25,379 bases of DNA from a virus. Below are positions 7,137 to 13,417 of the stretch, piece by piece. Under the pieces are notes generated by a model, which searched no databases, was not told the DNA's origin, and saw only the letters and a list, made by a program, of their open reading frames with translations. Numbering within the stretch: the first letter of the stretch is position 1; every line of letters begins with the position of its first letter. The stretch lies in IMG/VR virus record IMGVR_UViG_3300008110_000166, positions 1 through 25,379 of that record. One strand, given 5' to 3'. Position numbers and translations under genes: made by a program.

Positions 7137-7436
7137 CTACTCACCACGCCTAAACGCCATTATCTGAGCATGTGAGAAGCAGTCTTTACCAAATGCCGTA
7201 GAACCAAGTATGTTCTGCTTTGTTGCCTTTGGGCGAACCGGCGTACCTTCACTGTCAACCTTGCTTGAAGCCTTTCTCTTTGCGCGACGGTTAGCAGTTG
7301 ACAACAGGTTATGACAAAGCTTGCACTCTCTTGCTACACGACCGTTTCCTTTGTTGCGCATCCTTACGTTCTCTTCAGTCAGTTCATGACCGCGCTTGCA
7401 ATGCGTCTTTAGTTCTCGAATTTTTGTCTCAGCCAT
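7137..7436 (-). CDS. Zinc-knuckle protein resembling the N-terminal part of phage HNH/homing endonucleases
   Basis: The 99-aa basic protein begins MAETKIRELKTHCKRGHELTEENVRMR and continues ARECKLCHN. The CxRGHxLtxxNv...CxxC pattern is the zinc-binding motif that precedes HNH cores in many phage endonucleases, but no HNH catalytic residues follow, so it may be a truncated or non-catalytic DNA-binding relative. The start is taken at 7436; upstream codons in the same frame extend over a region without similarity. A TATGGT lies six bases before the ATG and no Shine-Dalgarno is visible, so leaderless expression is possible. Confidence 0.65.
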   Translation of the reverse strand: MAETKIRELKTHCKRGHELTEENVRMRNKGNGRVARECKLCHNLLSTANRRAKRKASSKVDSEGTPVRPKATKQNILGSTAFGKDCFSHAQIMAFRRGE

Positions 7437-7653
7437 GAACACACCATACCCCATATCCGAGGTACGAAGCGAACAGTAGGGAAACAAAACGCGCCTTATT
7501 TGCCTTCCATGTTTCCAAAGTCCGCATAATGCTCTATGTACTCCTAATAGAGGAAGAGAGACAACAAGCGCCATCATCAGAACAATGGCATTCACATGGG
7601 CACTTTCAATTGTGTTTAAATAAACAAGCTTCACAAAAGATAGGCGTAAAATA

Positions 7654-7989
7654 ATGTCCCAACAAAAAAAGGGTAAAAAAAATACCCCAATTAGTTCTTC
7701 GTCAGATATACAAAAAAACGACTGGTTTGAACTAGCTGCATGTAGAGGGAAAGGGCAATTAATGTTCCCCAAAGAACATAAGGATATTACCTACATTGCT
7801 CAAGCGAGGGCTATCTGTAAAGCCTGTCCGGTGAAGAAGACCTGCCTGGAGTACGCCTTAGAGTTTCCACCTGCAGATATGCATGGGGTATGGGCTGGGT
7901 TGACCAGTAGGCAACTAGCTGCAGAGCAGAGAAGAAGAAAGATAAAGCCAATCAGGCCAACATTGGCGCAGATGTGGGGAGACCAATGA
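7654..7989 (+). CDS. WhiB-family Fe-S transcription factor
   Basis: The 111-aa protein has the complete WhiB signature: C30, then C55-x2-C58-x5-C64 (ICKACPVKKTCLEYAL), the GVWAGLT turn at 78-84 and a basic C-terminal tail (QRRRKIKP). Four Cys would hold a [4Fe-4S] cluster. WhiB proteins bind the primary sigma factor and alter promoter choice in actinobacteria, and phage copies such as WhiBTM4 can down-regulate host whiB genes. The family is essentially confined to actinobacteria and their phages, so this gene is the best host indicator in the window. It could act on the shared promoters of the right arm, but that is speculation. Confidence 0.95.
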   Translation: MSQQKKGKKNTPISSSSDIQKNDWFELAACRGKGQLMFPKEHKDITYIAQARAICKACPVKKTCLEYALEFPPADMHGVWAGLTSRQLAAEQRRRKIKPIRPTLAQMWGDQ

Positions 7990-8075
7990 CTAGGGCGTAT
8001 GTATGCGGATGCGTCAAGATGCTCCCACTAGATAACCCAATATGCGGTGAGAAGCCAGACCCAGATGACGACTAG
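7986..8075 (+). CDS. 29-codon ORF overlapping whiB and the convergent gene
   Basis: The ATG overlaps the WhiB stop (ATGA) and the TAG overlaps the stop of the convergent 8072 gene by four bases, so the frame exactly fills the gap. The product MTRAYVCGCVKML... contains three Cys (CGC and a later ICG) and an acidic PDPDDD tail. Tight coupling suggests translation, but it is short enough to be chance. Confidence 0.45.
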   Translation: MTRAYVCGCVKMLPLDNPICGEKPDPDDD

Positions 8076-8416
8076 TTAACGCGGATGTTGCAGGTCTTAC
8101 AGAACTGAAACTGTCCAACTTCTTCAAGAACCATATCGCAGGACGTTTTGCCACAAGGAGTCAGGACGTGTTCTCCTCGGATATAGCCAGCAAGAGTCTC
8201 TTCGAACGTAGGGAGTTTGAACTGGGCAGGGCCTGGCTCTGGAATACCCCGCTCGTTACGCACAAAGGTTAAAGCACAGTAGACCATTAACTCGTTTACA
8301 GAAACCCCTATTGACTCTGCGTACTTGACTATCTCGTTCTTTTGAGCCCCAGTAAGAGTTAAAGCAATGCCGTACTTGCGGTCTGGGTATTTGGCGAGCT
8401 TGCGTTTACGCGCCAT
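8072..8416 (-). CDS. Ribbon-helix-helix-like protein with C-terminal Cys cluster
   Basis: The 114-aa protein begins MARKRKLAKYPDRKYGIALTL, where a beta strand is followed by two helices (AQKNEIVKYAESIGVSVNELMVYC). This matches the RHH/Arc-MetJ DNA-binding layout. The C-terminal part has CGKTSCD and FCKTCN, which could bind one zinc. Its start overlaps the upstream RHH gene by 11 bases, so they are translationally coupled. Probably an operator-binding regulator; target unknown. Confidence 0.75.
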   Translation of the reverse strand: MARKRKLAKYPDRKYGIALTLTGAQKNEIVKYAESIGVSVNELMVYCALTFVRNERGIPEPGPAQFKLPTFEETLAGYIRGEHVLTPCGKTSCDMVLEEVGQFQFCKTCNIRVN

Positions 8417-8576
8417 CTCGTAGCACTAATGACTTGATGTAGTCAGTCAGGGTTAGGTCAACTGCATCGGCCTGAACTATGAGGCGCTCTTTAAACTCTC
8501 TTGACACCTTGAGAGTGATGGTGGTGGTCTCAGAAGTCGGGTGGACAACTGGACGGCCTGGATTTCTTTTCATCAT
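8406..8576 (-). CDS. Short ribbon-helix-helix protein
   Basis: From the ATG at 8576 the 56-aa product reads MMKRNPGRPVVHPTSETTTITLKV, then a helix-turn-helix stretch (EFKERLIVQADAVDLTLTDYIKSLVL). The TTTITLKVS strand followed by two helices is a typical CopG/Arc-type RHH fold. The start overlaps the stop of the 43-aa membrane ORF upstream (TAATG). The pair of adjacent RHH proteins may form a heteromer; this is inference. A longer frame reaching 8663 runs antisense-free but covers the upstream ORF and is rejected. Confidence 0.78.
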   Translation of the reverse strand: MMKRNPGRPVVHPTSETTTITLKVSREFKERLIVQADAVDLTLTDYIKSLVLRDGA

Positions 8577-8707
8577 TATCCCCAAACTAAGCGGTAGGAG
8601 GTTACGAGAGACACAACCACTGCGACCCGAACCATAAAGGGAAGGCTGGAAAACGATGCCCACCAGATGGCTACAACGGTCAGAAGGATTGCGAGGAATG
8701 GGCTCAT
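8576..8707 (-). CDS. 43-aa membrane microprotein
   Basis: The start overlaps the upstream stop (ATGA at 8707-8704) and the stop overlaps the downstream start (TAATG at 8578-8574), so this frame is locked between two genes. The product begins MSPFLAILLTVVAIWWASF and continues with a second hydrophobic stretch (VRVAVVVSLVTSYRL), giving one or two membrane helices with little else. Coupled overlaps at both ends make translation likely despite the small size. Function unknown. Confidence 0.68.
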   Translation of the reverse strand: MSPFLAILLTVVAIWWASFSSLPFMVRVAVVVSLVTSYRLVWG

Positions 8708-8943
8708 AAAGGGAAACCTAGCACGAAGATAATGCGCAAAAAGTGCAGAAAATTGACCAAAACGAGGATTCCTGAGAGTGCCATCAAAAACAGTGCAAAA
8801 AAGACGAAAAAGTTTGGACTCAGTCCAGATGTTGGCTGTGCCAGGGCTCCCGGAAGAAAAGGGCGAAAAAAGGCTGAAAAGCTTGCGCCCGCCCCTGTTT
8901 TTAGTTTTTTAAAAAATTTTGTTGTTGTTGTTGTGCGGTTCAT
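8704..8943 (-). CDS. Small Phe/Leu-rich membrane protein
   Basis: The 79-aa product has a basic N-terminus (MNRTTTTTKFFKKLK) and a long hydrophobic C-terminal half (FFVFFALFLMALSGILVLVNFLHFL), probably one or two membrane helices. The ATG shares a base with the stop of the replisome-organizer-like gene (TGATG) and its stop overlaps the next start (ATGA). The coding strand contains A/T homopolymer runs (TTTTTTAAAAAA) where slippage could occur. The function is unknown; it might tether replication proteins to the membrane, but there is no direct sign. Confidence 0.65.
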   Translation of the reverse strand: MNRTTTTTKFFKKLKTGAGASFSAFFRPFLPGALAQPTSGLSPNFFVFFALFLMALSGILVLVNFLHFLRIIFVLGFPL

Positions 8944-9434
8944 CAGGCCGGCGTCTCTTCGGTTGGTGCGTTCTCTACAATCACGTACTTCTCGCGCTCG
9001 AGCCGCTCTACGTTCTTCTCGTATACGCGCACGAAGACTTCTCTGTCTCCGTTCGTGTGCATGTTGTATGCCGATTCCCCTAATTCTTTAAGGGTATTTC
9101 TTAATGCCTCATCGAATGGGGGTCTTTCTGTTTGGGCACCAGAATTTACCTCTCTTATTACGGACGTAAAAATACCCCAAGCGGAATACCCATCTAAAAA
9201 TGGGGGTATTTTTGTTTGCATATCTATTGTGGCGCGTCGTACGTCGCCCGGCCTGGGCATGAACTTCTCGTGTGTGGCGAGTCGGATAAACCCGCGCTTT
9301 GCGTCCTCGTACTCCAGGTCGTGCAGGAGTTCGAACCAGGCGCGGTAGACCGTCTGCTCGTCGATGATTAACAGTTTCTGGTTATATGTTGCATATACCT
9401 GTTGGACGAGTTCTATGAGTTCGGTCTTTTTCAA
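8943..9434 (-). CDS. Replisome organizer / helicase-loader-like protein
   Basis: The 163-aa protein has the layout of small phage replication proteins of the G39P / helicase-loader group. An N-terminal helical domain (ELIELVQQVYATY...VYRAWFELLHDLEYEDAKRGFIRL) is followed by the hallmark MPRPGDVRRATIDM. A Glu/Arg-rich C-terminal helix probably contacts the helicase. It uses a TTG start whose first bases overlap the stop of the upstream gene (TTGA). No helicase or primase is in the window, so its partner would be elsewhere or host DnaB. The family assignment is by pattern memory. Confidence 0.72.
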   Translation of the reverse strand: MKKTELIELVQQVYATYNQKLLIIDEQTVYRAWFELLHDLEYEDAKRGFIRLATHEKFMPRPGDVRRATIDMQTKIPPFLDGYSAWGIFTSVIREVNSGAQTERPPFDEALRNTLKELGESAYNMHTNGDREVFVRVYEKNVERLEREKYVIVENAPTEETPA

Positions 9435-9835
9435 AAGGGGTCTGCTCCAGATTCTTTATTGAAACGTTCGTGTAATTCTAGAAATCTATCAATTTGTTTG
9501 GGTCCTCTGAGGATGAGCTCGATGTCGTCGTAGATGCGGTTCTGGGGGTTCCTGCCCATATGCCACTCTGAGAACTTACATCCCTCTATTGCGCGCTTGC
9601 AGTCTTCTACCCCATAGTCGAATATGGCAGCACCTATGGCTACGGTGCGGATGTGATTAAGCACGGAGTTCTTGCGTTTCCCCATTGTTTGTACCCAGTG
9701 GTCGAAGACAATCTGAATAGCGTCTTTTGAGACCTTTTTATATTTGGCTGATTTTTGTTGGGTCTCTATACGTGGGCGTTTTTGTGGGCCGTTTTTCTTT
9801 GGGGTATTAAAATCGGGGAATAATTCTTCGGACAT
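9431..9835 (-). CDS. Phage replication-initiation-like protein
   Basis: From the ATG at 9835 (GGAAAGGA at ideal spacing) the 134-aa product has a basic N-terminus (NTPKKNGPQKRPRIE). A helical domain follows (IQIVFDHWVQTMGKRKNSVLNHIRTVAIGAAIF), then a C-terminal motif (GRNPQNRIYDDIELILRG...IDRFLELHERF). That last motif is typical of small replication proteins near the helicase loader in actinophages. It is the first gene of the five-gene leftward operon ending at 8072. The Shine-Dalgarno lies inside a copy of the GGTGGTGGAAAG repeat. Confidence 0.7.
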   Translation of the reverse strand: MSEELFPDFNTPKKNGPQKRPRIETQQKSAKYKKVSKDAIQIVFDHWVQTMGKRKNSVLNHIRTVAIGAAIFDYGVEDCKRAIEGCKFSEWHMGRNPQNRIYDDIELILRGPKQIDRFLELHERFNKESGADPF

Positions 9836-9843
9836 AGTATTCC

Positions 9844-9857
9844 TTTCCACCACCGAA
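9844..9857 (-). promoter_or_regulatory. GGTGG-motif copy at the replication operon ribosome-binding site
   Basis: On the - strand TTCGGTGGTGGAAAGGA runs into the Shine-Dalgarno of the 9835 gene. It matches the core of the dispersed asymmetric motif GACGGTGGYGGAAAG but lacks the leading GAC. A protein bound here would block translation or early elongation into the replication operon. Confidence 0.45.
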
Positions 9858-9982
9858 TTGTAGACAGAGTTATCCTTAAGCCTCTGTCGTATCTCGACGT
9901 TTTCTCATTTCCGTTTTTGTTTATCTTGGAAGGAAGATGCGGCCCGTGTTTGAGTGGAGACATTCTTCAGGTCAAACCCTTA

Positions 9983-9999
9983 CCCCTCCTTTGGAGGGG
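9983..9999. terminator. CCCCTCC/GGAGGGG hairpin
   Basis: A perfect 7-bp GC-rich stem with a TTT loop lies in the long leader of the replication operon, 150 bases upstream of its first gene on the - strand. No T-run follows in either direction. It could be an attenuator or part of a structured RNA. Confidence 0.35.
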
Positions 10000-10146
10000 G
10001 GTCTGGGGGGAACCTTTAGCTTAAATCCCATTTTGGGCATGCCAAAGAGAACCCTCGGACTCCCCGAGCGTTGCAAAAGATGCAGTTAGTTGTAGGGCCT
10101 ACATATACATCGGTAGCGAACCGACGGGTGAGAAGTTAGCACGTCC

Positions 10147-10163
10147 TTTCCACCACCGTCAAA
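10147..10163 (-). promoter_or_regulatory. TTGACGGTGGTGGAAAG motif, possible -35 region
   Basis: A full copy of the dispersed motif. Its TTGACG could serve as a -35 hexamer: TAACTT (TANNNT) follows after exactly 18 bp on the - strand, the same spacing as in the promoter family of the right arm. If so, a regulator binding the motif would cover the -35 box. Confidence 0.5.
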
Positions 10164-10307
10164 CACAGAAGCAGAAATTTTCAATATTTTTTTGGCAGCT
10201 TGCCGGCCAGGAAAAGTGGGTTCCCCGGCGGGGCTTTAGGGGCGTGATATATTCTATGCTCACGGATGCGAGGTGGGTTTCCCCCTTCTTGTCTCACTAA
10301 GTATCCG

Positions 10308-10364
10308 GCCCCAGGGTTGAAGGTAGTTCGTGTTTGTAGGTGGCGCGACTAACTCCCCTGGGGC
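10308..10364 (-). terminator. GCCCCAGGG/CCCTGGGGC stem-loop after the 10375 gene
   Basis: A perfect 9-bp GC stem closes a 39-base loop, beginning 11 bases after the stop of the leftward gene at 10375. The gene-end position suits a terminator for that gene, although the large loop and missing T-run are unusual. A structured RNA is the alternative. Confidence 0.45.
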
Positions 10365-10374
10365 ACTTTCGCTT

Positions 10375-10746
10375 TTAGCCCTGGTCTGGCTTCTTCCACC
10401 ACCGACGCTTGGTTAGTTCGTCGAATAGGTCTTGCATTGCCTGTTGATTAACTGGTCCGTCTTTAGGAATGTCGAGATTAAACAAACTTGATTTAATAAA
10501 CATCTGGCTATTCTTTAGACCCTGGGACGTTCTGGCCGGCTGCGAATAATTCTGTTTTTTTCCGATTTTTTCTTCGAGCTCGTCGATGCGAAATTCTGCA
10601 GAAATCAAGTCATTTCCAACTTCGAAGATGTCACGGTTCAAAATGTAGTGAGAATCTTTAATTTCTTTAAGCCGAAGATGCACGTATATCAAATCCAGCA
10701 AGTTCAAGATTCCCAGGCCGGCCACAAAAATCATCAAAAAATTCAT
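10375..10746 (-). CDS. Membrane-anchored coiled-coil protein
   Basis: The 123-aa product has a single N-terminal membrane helix (FLMIFVAGLGILNLLDLIYV), then a long amphipathic helix (KEIKDSHYILNRDIFEVGNDLISAEFRIDELEEKIG) and a polar C-terminus ending KRRWWKKPDQ. The start at 10746 is chosen because AAAGGA precedes it at eight bases. A longer frame to 10839 would translate a GGTGG-motif copy as FIDGGGR and is judged to be leader. Unknown function; the architecture resembles phage spanin-like or membrane-tethered accessory proteins. Confidence 0.65.
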   Translation of the reverse strand: MNFLMIFVAGLGILNLLDLIYVHLRLKEIKDSHYILNRDIFEVGNDLISAEFRIDELEEKIGKKQNYSQPARTSQGLKNSQMFIKSSLFNLDIPKDGPVNQQAMQDLFDELTKRRWWKKPDQG

Positions 10747-10805
10747 CTTTTTATCCTTTTCTATTCCGGCATTCCGGAGCTCAGAACTGTATGCGGAACG
10801 GGTTC

Positions 10806-10824
10806 TTCCACCACCGTCAATAAA
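10806..10824 (-). promoter_or_regulatory. TTATTGACGGTGGTGGAA motif upstream of the 10746 gene
   Basis: A full-length copy of the dispersed motif lies about 60 bases upstream of the coiled-coil protein start. TTGACG may be a -35 box, but the nearest TANNNT (TACAGT) is 23 bp away, which is too far. It is therefore more likely an operator or stoperator-type site than the core promoter. Confidence 0.45.
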
Positions 10825-10964
10825 AACTGATGCTGCCATGGTTCAAAAATCCGATTTTTTTGAACTAAGCATCCGGTTGATGCTGCGGTAATAATTTCTC
10901 CTATTGCCATAGTGTTAATAGTCCAAATCTGCTGGGGATATCCCTCAGCTCGACATCAAAATGT

Positions 10965-11558
10965 TTACTTTTTCTCAGTTTCTGCCGCCGGCAAATCAAG
11001 CAAGAACCATTGTCTTTCCCACATCATTCCGATGGCAGAGTACCCAATCACATCGATGAAGTTATCCACCACCGATTCGTTCTCTGGGACTCGACCTGAC
11101 GTCAGGAGGTTCTCTAAACGCGCGACTTTATCGTGACTCCTCACGAGGAGGCCAGCACGGCCGAATCTTGCAATATTCTCATGGCCGTAATCGCGCTGCT
11201 TTCTTACAAGAATGTCAGTTATTTGATTAACTAGCTCGAGGAGCTCAGGACCTTCATCCGGGAAATCTTTAAAAATATTGTTCTTTTTGCCGGCCCTGGC
11301 CGCCAGGCTGCCGAACGTTCTCCAGAATTCTGCAGCTTTTACAGTTCCGACGAAGCTCTTCGAGCCAGGTCCCATTTGGTCGATGACGTAGTCGATGTAC
11401 CCGCGGAGGTCTTTAATCTCTCCGGTGCCGCCATCTTTAAAATAAGCCAGAATTTGGTAGACACACGTGCGCGCAGCATCAGCCCAATCTTTTGGAACTT
11501 CAGCTGATGTCCTTTCCGCCACCGTCGAAAAACTAGTGATGTTTTCTGTATTGCTCAT
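10965..11558 (-). CDS. DUF1599/MazG-like nucleotide-metabolism protein
   Basis: The 197-aa protein carries the helical motif VRKQRDYGHENIARFG...VRSHDKVARLENLL...VVDNFIDVIGYSAIGMMW (about residues 120-185). This matches the DUF1599 / Nmad1 family of phage-encoded MazG-like proteins, in which Glu and Asp residues of such helices coordinate Mg for nucleotide hydrolysis or modification. The N-terminal 100 residues are unassigned. The start at 11558 overlaps the upstream stop (ATGA) with GGGGAG nearby. A role in nucleotide-pool control is family-based inference. Confidence 0.72.
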   Translation of the reverse strand: MSNTENITSFSTVAERTSAEVPKDWADAARTCVYQILAYFKDGGTGEIKDLRGYIDYVIDQMGPGSKSFVGTVKAAEFWRTFGSLAARAGKKNNIFKDFPDEGPELLELVNQITDILVRKQRDYGHENIARFGRAGLLVRSHDKVARLENLLTSGRVPENESVVDNFIDVIGYSAIGMMWERQWFLLDLPAAETEKK

Positions 11559-11989
11559 TCGAATTCTCCCCACGTAGATGGACGGTCATGATAACAGCTT
11601 GCGACCTCATCGACAAGTTCGCCGACACGTTGCTCCCAGAGTTCATCACGGAGCCCCGCATCCTCCTCTTCCGTTTCTTGGACAATCTGGTCAATGAAGT
11701 CCCTGTTGTATACAGCAATGACAACGTCATCCGTCGCGCCAGGAAATATCTCTGGACCGCGCTTTCCATTAAGTGCTGATGGAGGCGCCCAAATAGCTTT
11801 GTATACGACATCTCCATCTGAAGAAACAAAGATGACATTCGAGTCTTTATCATCTGTTTCATCGAGTTCTGAGCTGATTGTGTTTTCTAAGTCACGTGAA
11901 ATTCCTGCGCGCCGCACGGCCGCAAGGAGCTCATCTTTTGACTCGAATGTTGTAGAGAATTCGAATCTCTCGTCCTCAGGGTCATTCAT
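11555..11989 (-). CDS. Acidic hypothetical protein
   Basis: A 144-aa very acidic protein (ELDETDDKD, QETEEEDAG). It has alternating beta strands in the middle (NVIFVSSDGDVVYKAIWAPP, DDVVIAVYNRDF) and a helical C-terminus. I recognise no family; the charge resembles DNA-mimic proteins but so do many phage proteins. It starts with AGAGGT upstream and its stop overlaps the DUF1599-like start, so the two are translated together. It is divergent from the gene at 12076, with only about 85 bp between them. Confidence 0.65.
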   Translation of the reverse strand: MNDPEDERFEFSTTFESKDELLAAVRRAGISRDLENTISSELDETDDKDSNVIFVSSDGDVVYKAIWAPPSALNGKRGPEIFPGATDDVVIAVYNRDFIDQIVQETEEEDAGLRDELWEQRVGELVDEVASCYHDRPSTWGEFE

Positions 11990-12075
11990 CTGGTTACCTC
12001 TGTCAAGTGTTGTGGGATAATAAAAAATAACGCGTCATCCACATGGCCCATGGGCCCACGAATAATATCTTGTCT

Positions 12076-12447
12076 ATGGATAACACTACACGCTTCAATG
12101 CATACATCAAAGCCCTGCAGCAATTTTCTACTCGTGAAGGACATTGCAATGTTCCTGCTGTTCATGTAGAAACCGTTGATGGAAACGACATCACTCTGGG
12201 AGCATGGGTTGGCTATGTGCGTCAGCGTCGTAGAAAAAACCAACTTTCTGATGACAGAGCTGCGGCCATCCAGGCTGTTTCTGGTTGGCAGTGGGGACCG
12301 CTGAAGCCTGGTCCGGCCACAGATTCCTCCAGAAATACCGAAATTTTGCAAATGCGCGCTGCGGGTTCTTCGCTCCGCCAGATTGCAGATAAGTTTGACC
12401 TCAGCCGCCAGAGAGTCCATCAAATTGTAAAAAACGTGCAATTTTGA
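12076..12447 (+). CDS. Orphan helicase-associated domain fused to a sigma-like HTH
   Basis: Residues about 4-65 match the helicase-associated (HA) domain: FSTREGHCNVPAVHV, LGAWVGYVRQRRRKNQLSDDRAAAIQAVSGWQW. They are normally found in tandem at the ends of DEAD-type helicases, here alone. Residues about 82-120 (NTEILQMRAAGSSLRQIADKFDLSRQRVHQIVKN) are a sigma-70 region-4-like HTH. Two DNA-binding modules and no enzyme suggest a regulator or DNA-binding accessory. The start may instead be 12043, adding 11 residues. It is the only + strand gene of this kind amid leftward genes. Confidence 0.78.
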   Translation: MDNTTRFNAYIKALQQFSTREGHCNVPAVHVETVDGNDITLGAWVGYVRQRRRKNQLSDDRAAAIQAVSGWQWGPLKPGPATDSSRNTEILQMRAAGSSLRQIADKFDLSRQRVHQIVKNVQF

Positions 12448-12473
12448 TACCTGGCAGCCGGCAGCTTTGACAT

Positions 12474-12663
12474 CAAAAAGATGAACTTTTTGCAGAAAAG
12501 TGCAGCTGAACTTCGACGGAGATTTAGTTAAAAAAGTTGATTTTTTCTTCGCCGCAGCATCCCGGGGGGTGGAGAGAAAAACTGCAAAAAAGTTTGGTTT
12601 TTGTCCTGCGCCGGCAGCTGCTCGAACGTTCGCAAAATCTTCAAAAAGTTCACTTTCTTGAAG
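12474..12663. repeat. Array of four A-tract/T-tract hairpins spaced 55-57 bp
   Basis: Four short inverted repeats lie at 12474-12492 (CAAAAAG/CTTTTTG), 12530-12546 (AAAAAA/TTTTTT), 12585-12603 (CAAAAA/TTTTTG) and 12639-12663 (CTTCAA/TTGAAG with inner AAG/CTT). Their centres are about 12483, 12538, 12594 and 12651, that is 55, 56 and 57 bp apart. Loops are 5-6 bases and mostly GTT-rich; GC-rich spacers separate them. Regular phasing near 5.3 helical turns suggests bent DNA or iteron-type protein sites, for example a replication origin, although successive terminators cannot be excluded. Confidence 0.6.
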
Positions 12664-12700
12664 GGTGTAACAGAGTTTAGATGCTGAGTAGACTCTCATC

Positions 12701-12961
12701 ATGGAAATAAACAATCCCTTTCCCCCACCGTCAATAAAAGAAGAGGTAGTCACAGTGTCAACTGCGAAAATCCTTGGCGGCCTTGCAATGTTCGTTATTG
12801 TTGCTGGCCTGTACGCCGTCATCTTGAACGGCTTGCTGTTCATCGTCGAGCGCGGCGGCGTAATCGACTGGGACTTTAGTCTCTTTGATATTTTTCTTGG
12901 CGTACTTTTCGTACAATTCATTCGTGTTCTGGATGCTGTCTGGCGGCGTCGCCTTCAATAA
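12701..12961 (+). CDS. Small two-helix membrane protein
   Basis: The 86-aa product has two membrane segments (about 25-50, LGGLAMFVIVAGLYAVILNGLLFIV, and 62-76, DIFLGVLFVQFIRVL) and a basic C-terminus (WRRRLQ). The start is uncertain: the ATG at 12701 lies next to a GGTGG-motif copy translated as FPPPSIK, while a GTG at 12753 has GAGG upstream and would skip the motif. It overlaps the end of the convergent gene by 44 bases. Function unknown. Confidence 0.6.
   Translation: MEINNPFPPPSIKEEVVTVSTAKILGGLAMFVIVAGLYAVILNGLLFIVERGGVIDWDFSLFDIFLGVLFVQFIRVLDAVWRRRLQ
12719..12738 (-). promoter_or_regulatory. TTTATTGACGGTGGGGGAAA motif
   Basis: A near-consensus copy of the dispersed motif, read on the - strand, with one change (GGGGG in place of GGYGG). 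It overlaps the putative 5' end of the rightward membrane gene. The orientation is the same as in all other copies although the local gene is on the other strand. Confidence 0.4.
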
Positions 12962-13253
12962 CTCTGAGTTCTGGAGCAGGCCTGTAAGTAGTTGGATGGT
13001 TTGATTTACACATCTCTAGATGCTCAATCTGCTGAGTTAAATTAATCCATTGCCCATCGAGTGGCTTGCGTAAATTTGTAGATTCCTCTTTGCTGAAGCG
13101 CGTCGCGCCAGCGAGGGTGACCCAGCCCATCTCATTCGACCAATACAAATCTCCATCTTCATCATCTAGATGTGGGGACATGCATAGAAGTACATACTCA
13201 TCCTCTTTGTGGATGGCTTTATTCTCTACCGCGGTTAAATGCGCGCGTCTCAC
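12918..13253 (-). CDS. Hypothetical protein
   Basis: A 111-aa protein with an acidic stretch followed by DLYWSNEMGWVTLAGATRFSKEE. This resembles short beta-rich modules found in small actinophage proteins, but I cannot name a family. It uses GTG, overlapping the stop of the 55-aa gene upstream (GTGTGA). It is the last gene of a three-gene leftward operon, and its 3' end overlaps the convergent membrane gene. Confidence 0.65.
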   Translation of the reverse strand: MRRAHLTAVENKAIHKEDEYVLLCMSPHLDDEDGDLYWSNEMGWVTLAGATRFSKEESTNLRKPLDGQWINLTQQIEHLEMCKSNHPTTYRPAPELRVIEGDAARQHPEHE

Positions 13254-13417
13254 ACGGGCTCCTCTTGTTTGGTGAGTTCTTCAATTGCGTCAGCAGACAA
13301 CAATATACGAATGTCGAGCAAGATGTCCATCATTTCAGAAGCCGCAACTATTTGCTTGCCGGCACAAAGCGTCAATGCCTTATCGATGAGCCCCGCTACT
13401 TCCCGGTCCAATTTCAT
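13250..13417 (-). CDS. 55-aa hypothetical protein
   Basis: The frame starts with an ATG overlapping the upstream stop (TAATG at 13419-13415) and ends in a TGA overlapping the downstream GTG start, so both junctions are coupled. The product (MKLDREVAGLIDKALTL...) is predicted to be two or three helices with one Cys and an acidic C-terminus. I do not recognise it; the locked overlaps are the main evidence. Confidence 0.68.
   Translation of the reverse strand: MKLDREVAGLIDKALTLCAGKQIVAASEMMDILLDIRILLSADAIEELTKQEEPV

Larger units (their letters stand above)
9856..10374. other. 519-bp non-coding region with several hairpins
   Basis: No convincing ORF is present on either strand. Visible structures are CCCCTCC/GGAGGGG at 9983-9999, CTCGG/CCGAG near 10052-10066, TCGGT/ACCGA near 10110-10124, and GCCCCAGGG/CCCTGGGGC (9 bp, 39-base loop) at 10308-10364. 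A TTGACG motif copy at 10147-10163 has TAACTT 18 bases downstream on the - strand, a plausible promoter for the replication operon with a ~300-base leader. A structured RNA or the replication origin could lie here; I recognise neither a tRNA nor a known RNA family. Confidence 0.5.

Noticed and set aside
8732-9091. A 119-codon + strand frame
   Set aside because: Very basic low-complexity product antisense to the coupled membrane and replication genes; no ribosome-binding site.
10090-10140. A 17-codon GTG frame after the GGTGG motif on the - strand
   Set aside because: Too short, no conserved composition; the GGAAAGGA before it belongs to the repeated motif.
9856-10374. tRNA or tmRNA in the non-coding region
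   Set aside because: I find no cloverleaf with a GGTTCRA T-arm and CCA-type acceptor on either strand; the stems present do not fit.
10394-11528. GGTGG-motif copies inside coding sequence (10394, 11064, 11513) as promoters
   Set aside because: They lack TTGACG and a TANNNT at proper distance, and the reading frames are preserved through them. They are kept only as possible binding sites in the motif finding.
11986-12921. A 311-codon open frame on the - strand
   Set aside because: It is antisense to the helicase-associated-domain gene, has no recognisable fold, and runs through the A-tract array and GGTGG motif; it looks like an accidental open frame.
12758-12958. A 66-codon - strand frame antisense to the two-helix membrane protein
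   Set aside because: The + strand reading gives clean membrane helices, and the acidic polar antisense is what hydrophobic codons produce. The - strand start would also lie in the end of the 12918 gene.
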